In this document: piece by piece, positions 1 to 12,849 of the stretch
Position numbering within the stretch: the stretch's first letter is position 1
Layout of the letters: every line of letters starts with the position of its first letter
Source: Glandiceps talaboti
Taxonomy: Eukaryota > Hemichordata > Enteropneusta > Spengelidae
Direction: 5' to 3'
DNA length: 64,000 bases
Assembly: GCF_964340395.1 (NCBI RefSeq)
Contig: NC_135555.1
Coordinates: 27,120,725 to 27,184,724 of the forward strand
Made by a program: the position numbers and the translations under genes
Notes under the pieces: generated by a model
What the model was told of the DNA's origin: nothing
The model's input: only the letters and a program-made list of their open reading frames with translations
The model's database searches: none

Positions 1-3000
1 AACTAATGATGTCATTCACCTAGGTAACCATTATTTGTAACTAATGATGTCATTGACCAAGGTAGCCATTATTTGTAAATAATGATGTCATTGACCTAGG
101 TAGCCATTATTTGTAACTAATGATGTCATTCACCTAGGTTGCCATTATTTGTAACTAATGATGTCATTCACCAAGGTAACCATTATTTGTAACTAATGAT
201 GTCATTCACCTAGGTAGCCATTATTTGTAACTAATGATGTCATTCACCTAGGTTGCCATTATTTGTAACTAATGATGTCATTCACCAAGGTAACCATTAT
301 TTGTAACTAATGATGTCATTGACCAAGGTAGCCATTATTTGTAAATAATGATGTCATTGACCTAGGTAGCCATTATTTGTAACTAATGATGTCATTCACC
401 AAGGTAGCCATTATTTGTAACTAATGATGTCATTCACCTAGGTAGCCATTATTTGTAATTAATGATGTCATTCACCTAGGTAGCCATTATTTGTAACTAA
501 TGATGTCATTGACCAAGGTAACCATTATTTGTAACTAATGATGTCATTGACCAAGGTAACCATTATTTGTAACTAATGATGTCATTCACCTAGGTAGCCA
601 TTATTTGTAACTAATGATGTCATTCACCTAGGTAGCCATTATTTGTAATTAATGATGTCATTCACCAAGGTAGCCATTATTTGTAACTAATGATGTCATT
701 CACCAAGGTAGCCATTATTTGTAACTAATGATGTCATTCACCTAGGTAGCCATTATTTGTAACTAATGATGTCATTCACCTAGGTAGCCAATATTTGTAA
801 CTAATGATGTCATTCACCTAGGTAACCATTATTTGTAACTAATGATGTCATTGACCAAGGTAGCCATTATTTGTAAATAATGATGTCATTGACCTAGGTA
901 GCCATTATTTGTAACTAATGATGTCATTCACCTAGGTAGCCATTATTTGTAACTAATGATGTCATTCACCTAGGTAGCCATTATTTGTAACTAATGATGT
1001 CATTGACCTAGGTAGCCATTATTTGTAACTAATGATGTCATTCACCAAGGTAGCCATTATTTGTAACTAATGATGTCATTCACCTAGGTAGCCATTATTT
1101 GTAACTAATGATGTCATTCACCTAGGTAGCCATTATTTGTAACTAATGATGTCATTCACCTAGGTAGCCATTATTTGTAACTAATGATGTCATTCACCTA
1201 GGTAGCCATTATTTGTAACTAATGATGTCATTCACCTAGGTAGCCATTATTTGTAACTAATGATGTCATTGACCAAGGTAGCCATTATTTGTAACTAATC
1301 ATGTCATTCACCAAGGTAGCCATTATTTGTAACTAATGATGTCATTCACCTAGGTAGCCATTATTTGTAACTAATGATGTCATTGACCAAGGTAACCATT
1401 ATTTGTAACTAATGATGTCATTGACCTAGGTAACCATTATTTGTAACTAATGATGTCATTCACCTAGGTAGCCATTATTTGTAACTAATGATGTCATTCA
1501 CCTAGGTAGCCATTATTTGTAACTAATGATGTCATTGACCAAGGTAGCCATTATTTGTAACTAATCATGTCATTCACCAAGGTAGCCATTATTTGTAACT
1601 AATGATGTCATTCACCTAGGTAGCCATTATTTGTAACTAATGATGTCATTGACCAAGGTAACCATTATTTGTAACTAATGATGTCATTGACCTAGGTAAC
1701 CATTATTTGTAACTAATGATGTCATTCACCTAGGTAACCATTATTTGTAACTAATGATGTCATTCACCTAGGTAGCCATTATTTGTAACTAATGATGTCA
1801 TTCACCTAGGTAGCCATTATTTGTAATTAATGATGTCATTGACCAAGGTAGCCATTATTTGTAATTAATGATGTCATTGACCTAGGTAGCCATTATTTGT
1901 AACTAATGATGTCATTCACCTAGGTAGCCATTATTTGTAACTAATGATGTCATTCACCTAGGTAGCCATTATTTGTAACTAATGATGTCATTCACCTAGG
2001 TAGCCATTATTTGTAACTAATGATGTCATTCACCTAGGTAGCCATTATTTGTAACTAATGATGTCATTCACCTAGGTAACCATTATTTGTAACTAATGAT
2101 GTCATTCACCTAGGTAGCCATTATTTGTAACTAATGATGTCATTCACCAAGGTAGCCATTATTTGTAACTAATGATGTCATTGACCAAGGTAACCATTAT
2201 TTGTAACTAATGATGTCATTGACCTAGGTAACCATTATTTGTAACTAATGATGTCATTCACCTAGGTAGCCATTATTTGTAACTAATGATGTCATTCACC
2301 TAGGTAGCCATTATTTGTAACTAATGATGTCATTCACCTAGGTAGCCATTATTTGTAAATAATGATGTCATTGACCTAGGTAGCCATTATTTGTAACTAA
2401 TGATGTCATTCACCTAGGTAGCCATTATTTGTAACTAATGATGTCATTCACCTAGGTAACCATTATTTGTAACTAATGATGTCACTGACCAAGGTTGCCA
2501 TTATTTGTAACTAATGATGTCACTGACCAAGGTAGCCATTATTTGTAACTAATGATGTCATTCACCTAGGTAGCCATTATTTGTAACTAATGATGTCATT
2601 GACCAAGGTAGCCATTATTTGTAACTAATGATGTCATTCACCTAGGTAGCCAATATTTGTAACTAATGATGTCATTCACCAAGGTAGCCAATATTTGTAA
2701 CTAATGATGTCATTCACCAAGGTTGCCATTATTTGTAATTAATGATGTCACTGACCAAGGTAACCATTATTTGTAACTAATGATGTCATTCACCAAGGTA
2801 GCCATTATTTGTAACTAATGATGTCATTCACCTAGGTAGCCATTATTTGTAACTAATGATGTCATTCACCTAGGTAGCCATTATTTGTAACTAATGATGT
2901 CATTCACCAAGGTAGCCAATATTTATAACTAATGATGTCATTCACCAAGGTAGCCAATATTTGTAACTAATGATGTCATTCACCTAGGTAGCCAATATTT

Positions 3001-3203
3001 GTAACTAATGATGTCATTCACCTAGGTAGCCATTATTTGTAACTAATGATGTCATTGACCAAGGTAGCCATTATTTGTAACTAATGATGTCATTCACCTA
3101 GGTAGCCATTATTTGTAACTAATGATGTCATTCACCTAGGTTGTCAATATTTGTAACTTATCATGTCACTGACCAAGGTAGCCATTATTTGTAAGCTAAT
3201 GAT
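1..3203. repeat. 38-bp satellite array, about 84 copies
   Basis: A tandem array of a 38-bp monomer (it begins AACTAATGATGTCATT and ends CCATTATTTGT) runs from the window edge to about 3203 and is cut by the edge, so its true length is unknown. Monomers differ at a few fixed sites: CACC or GACC, TAGG or AAGG, AGCC, AACC or TGCC, and ACTAAT, AATAAT or ATTAAT. The last few units are the most diverged, as expected at an array edge. A rare TAATCATG variant occurs at about 1300 and again at about 1566, 266 bp (7 monomers) apart and with the same neighbouring variants, which shows block duplication. The array has no coding potential. It probably sits in an intron of the SNX16-like gene. Confidence 0.97.
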
Positions 3204-3466
3204 ACATTGTTACAGTATCTGATGTGAACATACAGCATTTAAATAAAACAATACACATTTAAATCAAACAATACATAAACATTATATAAGCAGTCATCAG
3301 AGATGACTCAGCCCCACAATGGATGTTTTCAGAGAATTGCCACAAGTCATGGTAGTGTAATGTATTAGATTGTATGAAATATAGTGACAATGGCACTGTA
3401 GGACAACTGTTTAATTGACTGAATATTTGCATAAATTTTTTGAATGTTTATTTATTTATCTATTAT

Positions 3467-4477
3467 ATTAATCCCTGTTGTTATCTTTCCAATCATTTAG
3501 CTGTTGCTATGGGTGTGGTCTAGTTGCTAGGCATATTTACATACATTTGTTTAATGTTATTCAATTGCCTATTAATCACTGTTGTTATCTTTGCGATATG
3601 CACAATCATTTGGCTGTTGCTATGAGCATGGTCTTATTGCTAGGTTCATTTGCATACATTTTTAAAATTTGTGTTCACTTGTCTTAAAATCCCTGTTATC
3701 TTTGTGAAAAACACCACCGTTTTGGCTGTTGCTATGGGTGTGGTCATGGTTGCTAAGGAGATTTCCTTACATTTTTTGAATGTTTACTCTCTTACCTACC
3801 TGATGATGTTCTTATTTCACCAAAATACACTGCCATTTGGTTGTTTTAAGGGTGTGTGGTCATTGTTGCTAGGACCAAAATGTCTTACAGAAAATCTGCA
3901 GATTAACACTTCTAAGAACATCCCAACGAAATTCCAGGCCAATCTTTCCTAGTTTTAGAGTTTAAGTTTTTTGACAAAAAATTGGTTGTTGCTATGGGCC
4001 CATCATTGCTGCTAGGGCAAAACTATTTTATAGAAAATCTGCAGAATAACATTTCTAAGAACATTGCCACCAAATTTCAGGCCAATCTGCCCAGTAGTTT
4101 TGAGGTTTAACTTTTTTGACCAAAATTTGGTTGTTGCTATGGGCGTCGTCATTGTTGCTCGGGCAAAACTGTTTTACAGAAAATATACAGAATATCACTT
4201 CTAAGTCTGAACTATCCAGTAGATTTCAAGGTTTATCCTTTTTTGACCAAAAATCATGTTTTTTGACCCAAAAATGGCTCTAAGTTGGCTAAATTGCATC
4301 ATATCCTAAAGCAAATTGACATGCATATGTAAGTCATAGTTCATTATCCATTTACTAAGTTTGAAAGAAATCCGTCCATGAATGTCAAAGATACTACTCT
4401 GGATGCACACTAACGGACGGACGGACGGACGCACACACACGCACAAACAGATGGAACCCAATTTATAAGCCCCATCC
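3467..4477 (+). mobile_element. Dispersed repeat E, copy 1 (tandem ~110-130 bp subunits)
   Basis: Five or six diverged subunits each carry a core like GCTGTTGCTATGGGTGTGG followed by GTTGCTAGG and CATACATTT. The same family recurs at 20873-23040. The right end (about 4330-4477) has a GACGGACGG run and AACCCAATTTATAAGCCCC. That end is also found, with small changes, at the 3' ends of the repeats at 12271, 23176, 25982 and 48128, so these families share a terminal module. No reading frame of interest was found. It looks like a non-autonomous DNA element; the class is unproven. Confidence 0.6.
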
Positions 4478-5515
4478 TGGACTAATACATTCTGGTTGGA
4501 CTAATACATTCTGGTTGGACTAATACATTCTGGTTGGACTAATACAGTGGTAGGCTAATATAGACTGGTTGGACTAATAGTAGTTGGACTAACACACCCT
4601 GGTTGGACTAATATAGACTGGTTGGACTAATACAGACAGGTTGGACTAAAACAGTGGTTGGACTAATACAGTGGCTGGACTAATACACTCTGGTTGGACT
4701 AATACACTCTGGTTGGACTAATATAGACTGGTTGGACTAATAAACTCTGGTTGGACTAATACAGTAGTTGGACTAATACAGTGGTTGGACTAATACACTC
4801 TGGTTGGACTAATACAGTGGTTGGACTAATACAGTGGTTGGACTAATACAGTGGCTGGACTAATACACTCTGGTTGGACTAATAAACTCTGGTTGGACTA
4901 ATACAGACTGGTTGGACTATTACACTCTGGTTGGACTAATAAACTCTGGTTGGACTAATACAGTGGTTGGACTAATACACTCTGGTTGGACTAATACAGT
5001 GGTTGGACTAATACACTCTGGTTGGACTAATACAGTGGTTGGACTAATACAGTGGTTGGACTAATACACTCTGGTTGGACTAACACAGTGGTTGGACTAA
5101 TACACTCTGGTTGGACTAATACACTGCTTGGACTAATATAGACTGGTTGGACTAATGCACTCTGGTTGGATTAATACAGTCGTTGGACTTATACAGTGGT
5201 TGGACTAATACACTCTTGGTTGAACTAATATAGAGTGGTTGGACTAATACACTCTGGTTGGACTAATACAGGGTTGGACTAATACAGTGGTTGGACTAAT
5301 ACACTCTTGGTTGAACTAATATAGACTGGTTTGATTAATACAGTGGTTGGACTAATACACTCTGGTTGGACTAATACAGGGTTGGACTAATACAGTGGTT
5401 GGACTAATACACTCTTGATTGAACTAATATAGACTGGTTGGACTAATACAGTGGTTGGACTAATACAGTGGTAGGCTACTATAGACTGTTTAGAGTAATG
5501 GTGGTTGGACTATTA
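4478..5515. repeat. GGTTGGACTAATAC minisatellite
   Basis: An irregular tandem array of 17- to 19-bp units: a GGTTGGACTAATACA core followed by CTCT, GT or GACT spacers. About 55-60 units are present, with scattered deletions and single-base changes. It begins directly where the preceding repeat ends in CCCATCCTGGACTAATAC, so the first unit looks like the repeat terminus itself. It lies about 40 bp past the donor of SNX16 exon 5, inside the next intron. Confidence 0.93.
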
Positions 5516-5557
5516 CTTATTCATCTTATAACCCACTACATGTATATATATACCTAC

Positions 5558-5694
5558 CGTAATGTTCTTTGTAAATGATCATTTTCATCTCTCAAGGTGG
5601 CATTTTCTTCTTGTAATCTTTCAATCATCTTTTCTTTCTCTGCAAGGTCTACCTTTAGGCTGTGAAGAGTGTCCTCTAGATTCTCACACAGTGC
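5558..5694 (-). CDS. SNX16 exon 5 (coiled coil)
   Basis: This 137-bp exon has acceptor TTTGACAG before GCACTG and donor CG|GTAGGT. It starts in phase 0 and ends after two bases of a codon. It encodes [13 protein letters not shown], then [15 protein letters not shown] and [12 protein letters not shown], a heptad-rich Glu/Lys/Leu helix. In SNX16 the coiled coil directly follows the PX domain and mediates self-association. The previous exon ends ...DSLEESR, which joins smoothly to this one. The next exon to the left was not found within 1-5557. Confidence 0.9.
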
Positions 5695-8526
5695 CTGTCA
5701 AACAATATAAAAGAGATGAGAAAGTATAACAAAGCACACAAAATCAATAACTATACTTCTATCTATTTTTTTAAAAGAGATATACTACTATTGTCAGTTT
5801 TTATATTGTGCTTTCATACACTGTGTTCAAAGCGCATTATAATTATTACCACTGGCACAGACCTACAGAGCCACAATGGCCCTTTACACTTCCTCAACTC
5901 CCTGGGGAGCATACAATCCATTGCAGTCTTTATATGCACACAGGATTAAAGCATTCATGTCTTTTCCTATAGATAATGAAGCTAGAATGGTTTCTAATCT
6001 TGAACTTTGTATTTCTGATGTCAGGTCTTGGATGTCTGAAAATTTCTTGTGTTTGATGATAAGACTGAATTTGTTATTTTTTCTGCTACTTCGGGTGATC
6101 TGTCCACTAGAGCGATTACAGAAATTTGTGTTGGCGATGCTCTGATTCCCGTCCATTGTCAGGCCAAGAGCCTTGGAGTGATCCTTGACTCTTGTCTGAC
6201 AATGAAGCCGCATATTGGACAGATCTGCTGTTCTGCCACTTTTCATTTGCGTCGTATAGCGATTATCCGCAAATATTTATATCAACCTGCTACTGAGCAA
6301 TTAGTTCATGCATGCATTACATCTTGAATAGATTCGTGTAATTTACTTTTATTTGGGCTCCCGAAGTACCTAATCAACCGTATTCAACGTATTCAAAATA
6401 TTGCCGCTAGAATTGTAACTCGTTCCGAAATCACCTTTCACATCACTCCAATTTTATATCAGTTGCATTGGTTACCTGTTTCTGAACGTATTGTTTTTAA
6501 GATTTTAGTTCTTATTTTTAAATCCATTCATAGGCTTGGACCAATTTATCTTTCTGAAATGATCAAACTATATGTTCCACGTCGTAATTTAAGGTCAGCT
6601 GATCAGTTCAAACTCTGCCCCATTCGATCACGTACTAAGACATATGGTGATCGTGCTTTTAGTGTTGCTGCTCCCACTCTCTGGAATAATGTCCCACTCA
6701 ACATCCGTCAGTCACCTAACTTAACTGCTAAACTTTGCATCATGGTTTGTTGTGGTGTTGGAAGTGGTTTTGGTGGTATATCACGATTGTGTGATAAAGA
6801 TCCGTAGTAGAGTGTTGGAAGTGGTTTTGGTGGTATATCACGATTGTGTGATAAAGATCCGTAGTAGACAGATGGAATCATTGCATTCCAAAGTAATTCT
6901 ATTCACTTCAAACGATATACTATCATCACTTAGACAAGATATATCTAATGAAATCTGTAAGTCATTGTTGTAATGTGACATCCATAATTTTACTCACTCT
7001 GCTTTCTTCAAGACTATCATGTGGACCAGGTGGATCATCTAAACATAAGAACTCCCTCACAGGCTGACTGTGGAGAACAGAAACAAAATGAAAATTGTTG
7101 TCCTAGCAACAATGTATTGTGATAAGTATCATTGTCATTATGTGTGTAGAATGTGGTTATATATAGTCTGGTGTTAGTTTTTTGTAGAACTTTAGCAATA
7201 GTACTGTGATAGTTTCACTTTCACTTTCACTTTTGAGCACACCCCAATACACTGGTGAAACAATGACCATTGATATGAAAAGAGTCCCATGACACTATGA
7301 GTGACAAGGTGGCATACTTACACAAGACAGTTAGTGATTGCGGTGTTCTTTGTTAGTCTACCTCTACAACTAAAGTGAGTGAAAACACCACCTACACACA
7401 CAAACAAATACTTTGAATACCACACTGCCACTAAAGAGTAAGAGGTTCTGTTATAACACATGAACATTTATACATTTCATAAATAAATATACTAGCATGT
7501 TTAAATGATTTCATATATACAATGTATTTTGGAATGTTTGGATACTCATTTGCATATGTAATCACTGCAGTGCACATACCAAGCACCACTGCAAGTAACC
7601 ACTGGTATAATACTACAAAATGCAAATGGGCAGTCATAAGGTTAACCAAATTTAAACTGAATGCCTTCCGTAAGGGTATAGTCTTGCAAATTCATGATTT
7701 ATGCAAGAAATTTAGCTCTTTATCTGTGATTTTTCAAGTCCCAATGAAAGTTAGTTGTCAAAAATGTTGTTGAAATGCCCGCCTCCTATTCTCAGCACAG
7801 GAAAGCTTGCCATCCTCGACTTCACTCGGCTTTCATGATCCGCTACATACCCGGGATATGGCATGTGCATGTTGAACTTCCTTCTGTCCCACCACAAGTT
7901 TACAAGTTGGTCTGTCTACTCGTTGCATGTAGACTATTTCACATTCCTTTAATCACGACGGGAAAATTGTCAAGGTTTTATTGAGTGGCGCACCCTCACT
8001 GTACACTAATTATATAGAGGTCAATGTATAGGTCACCATTATAGATACATTGTTGCGAAATTTTCTTCGTATGCTAGGCGAGGCTTGGTCTATTTTCCAT
8101 ATTTTGACCACATACATTTGGGTATAAATTATAGATTATTACACTTGATAAATATGTGAGAGTGTATTCATATCCTGAGATACAGAGCTAGATAAATGAT
8201 TATGTACAACTTCCGTTTGTGTGGCAACCGAGTCTAATTACCGAAATATGCCAATAAATTATTAAAACTAAAAGCTAAATCGATAATATTTTCAGAACAG
8301 TTGCGCTTTCGTATCGCAAATGTATGTACCAAGTTATAATGAATTTGAAGAGTGCACTCTTGAGATATGGCCTAATTACCTAAAACCGTTAATTACGTAA
8401 ATAGCTCATTAATATTCATGGGATGTTTACCAAAACCTAATCAGTTCTTGCCATTACTCTATGGAACACGTCTACAAAATTTCGCTTGAATTGAGCCAAC
8501 CATTGTTTAGATAATGGTGATACAGA

Positions 8527-8561
<35 letters not shown>

Positions 8562-11500
8562 TTCATCTCTATTATAAAACCTTCCTTACGGAAGGTAAAA
8601 AGGTGAAAAGGGTATGTTATTTACTGTACTATACTTTTACATTTGAGTTACTGGTATACCACCATTAAATTATACTTCTATGACAAATGAATGTACACAT
8701 GATTGACACACCTGTCTGTAATACATCATACAGTCCTGTACACACATGTATGCAATAAATCATACAGCCCTGTACACACCTGTCTGTAATACATCATACA
8801 TTACTGTACACACCTGTCATTAATACATCACAGTCCTGTACACACCTGTCTGTAATATAGCAGTCCTGTACACACGTCTGTAATACATCATATAGTCCTG
8901 TACACACCTGTCTGTAATACACCATACAGTCCTGTACACACCTGTCTGTAATACACCATACAGTCCTGTACACACCTGTCATTAATACATCATAGTCCTG
9001 TACACACCTGTCTGTAATACACCATATAGTCCTGTACACACCTGTCTCTAATATAGCATACAGTCCTGTACACACCTGTCTATAATACACCATACAGTAC
9101 TGTACACACGTCTGTAATACATCATAGTCCTGTACACACCTGTCATTAATACATCATACAGTCCTGTACACACCTGTCATTAATACATCATACAGTACTG
9201 TACACACCTGTCTGTAATACACCATATAGTCCTGTACACACCTGTCTCTAATATAGCATACAGTCCTGTACACACCTGTCATTAATACACCATACAGTCC
9301 TGTACACACGTCTGTAATACATCATACAGTCCTGTACACACCTGTCATTAATACACCATATAGTCCTGTACACACGTCTGTAATACATCATACAGTCCTG
9401 TACACACCTGTCATTAATACACCATATAGTCCTGTACACACCTGTCTGTGATACATCACAGTCCTGTACACACCTGTCTGTAATACACCATATAGTCCTG
9501 TACACACCTGTCTGTAATACACCATATAGTCCTGTACACACCTGTCTGTAATACACCATATAGTCCTGTACACACCTGTCTGTAATACACCATATAGTCC
9601 TGTACACACCTGTCTGTAATATAGCATATAGTCCTGTACACACCTCTGTAATACATCATACAGTCCTGTACACACCTGTCTGTAATACATCATATAGTCC
9701 TGTACACACCTGTCATTAATACACCATATAGTCCTGTACACACCTGTCTGTAATACACCATAGTCCTTTACATACCTGTCTGTAATATATACATCATACA
9801 GTCCTGTACACACCTTTGTAATATAGCATACAGTCCTGCACACACCTGTCTGTAATACATCATACAGTCCTGTACACACCTGTCTGTAATACACCATATA
9901 GTCCTGTACACACCTGTCTCTGATACATCATACAGTCCTGTACACACCTGTCTGTAATATAGCATACATGTACAGTCCTGTACACACGTCTGTAATACAT
10001 CAGTCTTGTGCACACCTCTGTAATATAGCATACAGTCCTGTACACACCTGTCATTAATACATCACAGTCCTGTACACACCTGTCTGTAATACACCATATA
10101 GTCCTGTACACACCTGTCTGTAATACACCATATAGTCCTGTACACACCTCTGTAATACATCATACAGTCCTGTACACACCTGTCTGTGATACATCATACA
10201 GTCCTGTACACACCTGTCTGTAATACATCATACAGTCCTGTACACACCTGTCTGTAATACACCATATAGTCCTGTACACACCTGTCTGTGATACATCATA
10301 CAGTCCTGTACACACCTGTCTGTAATACATCATACAGTCCTGTACACACCTGTCATTAATACATCATAGTCCTGTACACACCTGTCTGTAATATAGCATA
10401 CAGTCCTGTACACACGTCTGTAATATAGCATAGTCCTGTACACACCTGTCTGTAATATAGCATACAGTCCTGTTCACACATCTGTAATACATCATACAGT
10501 CCTGTACACACCTATCTGTAATACATCATACAGTCCTGTACACACCTGTCTGTAATACATCATACAGTCCTGTACACACCTGTCTGTAATATAGCAGTCC
10601 TGTTCACACATCTGTAATACATCATACAGTCCTGTACACACCTGTCTGTAATACATCATACAATCCTGTACACACCTGTCTGTAATATAGCAGTCCTGTT
10701 CACACATCTGTAATACATCATACAGTCCTGTACACACCTGTCTGTGATACATCATACAGTCCTGTACACACCTGTCTGTAATATAGCAGTCCTGTACACA
10801 CCTGTCTGTGATACATCATACAGTCCTGTACACACCTGTCTGTAATACATCATACAGTCCTGTTCACACATCTGTAATACATCATAGTCCTGTACACACC
10901 TGTCTGTAATACATCATACAGTCCTGTACACACCTGTCTGTAATACATCATACAGTCCTGTACACACCTGTCTGTAATATAGCAGTCCTGTTCACACATC
11001 TGTAATACATCATACAGTCCTGTACACACCTGTCTGTAATACACCATACAGTCCTGTACACACCTCTGTAATACATCATACAGTCCTGTACACACCTGTC
11101 TGTAATATAGCATACAGTCCTGTACACACCTGTCTGTAATATAGCATACAGTCCTGTACACACCTGTCTGTAATATAGCAGTCCTGTACACACCTGTCTG
11201 TAATACATTATATGCAGGTCTGGCAAATTCTTTGCTTTTTTAGCTAACATACAGTCCTGCAATTTAGAACTCTACTCGCAATAATAAAATCAGTTCTTTT
11301 TTTATATACAGAATTAAAACTTTCCGAAATCTTTGACGTTTTCATATAAATGTGAAATCTTGCGTGACTTTGATTGTGTACGTGGTGATTGTGAAAAACA
11401 ACTGATTGGATGTTTTTACAACTACTTGCCCTGATATCAATTATATAGTGACCAAGCAAGAGCTGGATAGGGCTGTATACTGTACAAGGCACATTATTCA

Positions 11501-12806
11501 TCATTTGATTAGTCCACAAAGGGGAGTTTAATAAACAACTAGAGTTGTACTGAAAATGTTCCTGTATGAGGGGAAATGTTGTTAATGTGCTTGCTGAGAC
11601 TTTGAAATGTATTTCTGTACTGTCGTACCTTTGTGTAATCAATATCTGTACCAAGTTCACTAGAATTCACTACAGTCCTGGCTATATATATCTCTTATTG
11701 CAAGCCTAGAGTTCATCAAATATGCAAATTAGCAATTGACTCAATACCATAATATCTTTGCTCAGTCAATATCTTTAGCAAGTTTTATCAAATTTGGTGC
11801 AGTCTTTCTTGGAATAGGCCCTAATTGCCAAAGTTCGTTAAATATACAAATGAACAATTAATTGACACCTCTCAATTTCATTACGAACTATCATATGTCT
11901 GTATGATCAATATCTGGCAAGTTTCACCAAATTTGGCACAGTCTTTCTTGGTATAGGCAGGCCCTAATTGCCAAAGTTCGTTAATTATACTAATGAACAA
12001 TTACTTGACAGCACTTAATTTCATTAAGAACTATCATATCTCTGTATGATCAATATCTGTGGCAAGTTTCATCAAATTTGATAAAACTATTCTGGATACA
12101 TAACCTGATTTACAAACATTTAATTAATTATGAAAATTAACCCTTAATTAACTTGACACAAGTCAATGACTTTAGTGCTTTTATATCTTTGTTTGATCCG
12201 TAGATGTAGCAAGTTTTGTTGAATTTGGCAGCCCCATTTATAAAATCATTAATTATACAAATTATCATTAACAAGTCATTGAGAATGACATACAGCCCAC
12301 TATGATTGGGTTTTAAGGAACTGGCAGTTTATGTTGTAATTTTCAATGTTGTTTGGCCTCATATTATCATGACGAAAATGGATATGCACATGTATGTCAT
12401 AAAACACTGTCCTAATACCAACTTTGAATGAGATCTGTTCAAGCATGTCTGAGTTATGGCTTTGGACATGGAAAATTCGCAAACAAAATGGCTGCCAGGC
12501 AGCCATATTGGACCGTATCATGAAACAAATTGATGTGCATATGTATAATGTATGCCATAGTATGTTGCCCCTGTACCAAGTTTGAAAAAAATCGACCCAG
12601 GCATCTCCAAGAAACGGCTCTGGACAGACGGTTGGAACCCAATCCATAAGTCCCTGTCCCGGACTTAGTCTAGCGGGGACTAATTATACATGCCACTCCT
12701 ACCAAAAACTAATCAACGCTAAGTTACAGCCTGACATTGCCACATAGTAAATTGCAGAACATTTGCTTCACTACTTTTGGAGATATCAGTGGAACAAAAT
12801 TTCTGC

Positions 12807-12849
<43 letters not shown>

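Noticed and set aside
1-3203. CRISPR-like array
   Set aside because: Repeats are directly tandem with no unique spacers, and the rest of the window is animal DNA.
6752-6973. 73-codon frame with an internal [19 protein letters not shown] duplication
   Set aside because: It reflects the 57-bp DNA duplication at the LINE tail, not a protein repeat.
7181-7260. TTTCACTTTCACTTTCACTTT run as an interferon-type response element
   Set aside because: A short simple repeat in an invertebrate intron; nothing else supports a regulatory role.
8520-8560. CA-rich run as a regulatory Z-DNA site
   Set aside because: It is the usual simple-sequence tail near the right end of family H, repeated at other copies in CAGA form.
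8794-11191. Long minus-strand frames with [17 protein letters not shown]-type repeats
   Set aside because: They are translations of the 34-bp minisatellite; the unit simply has no stop on that strand in any frame.
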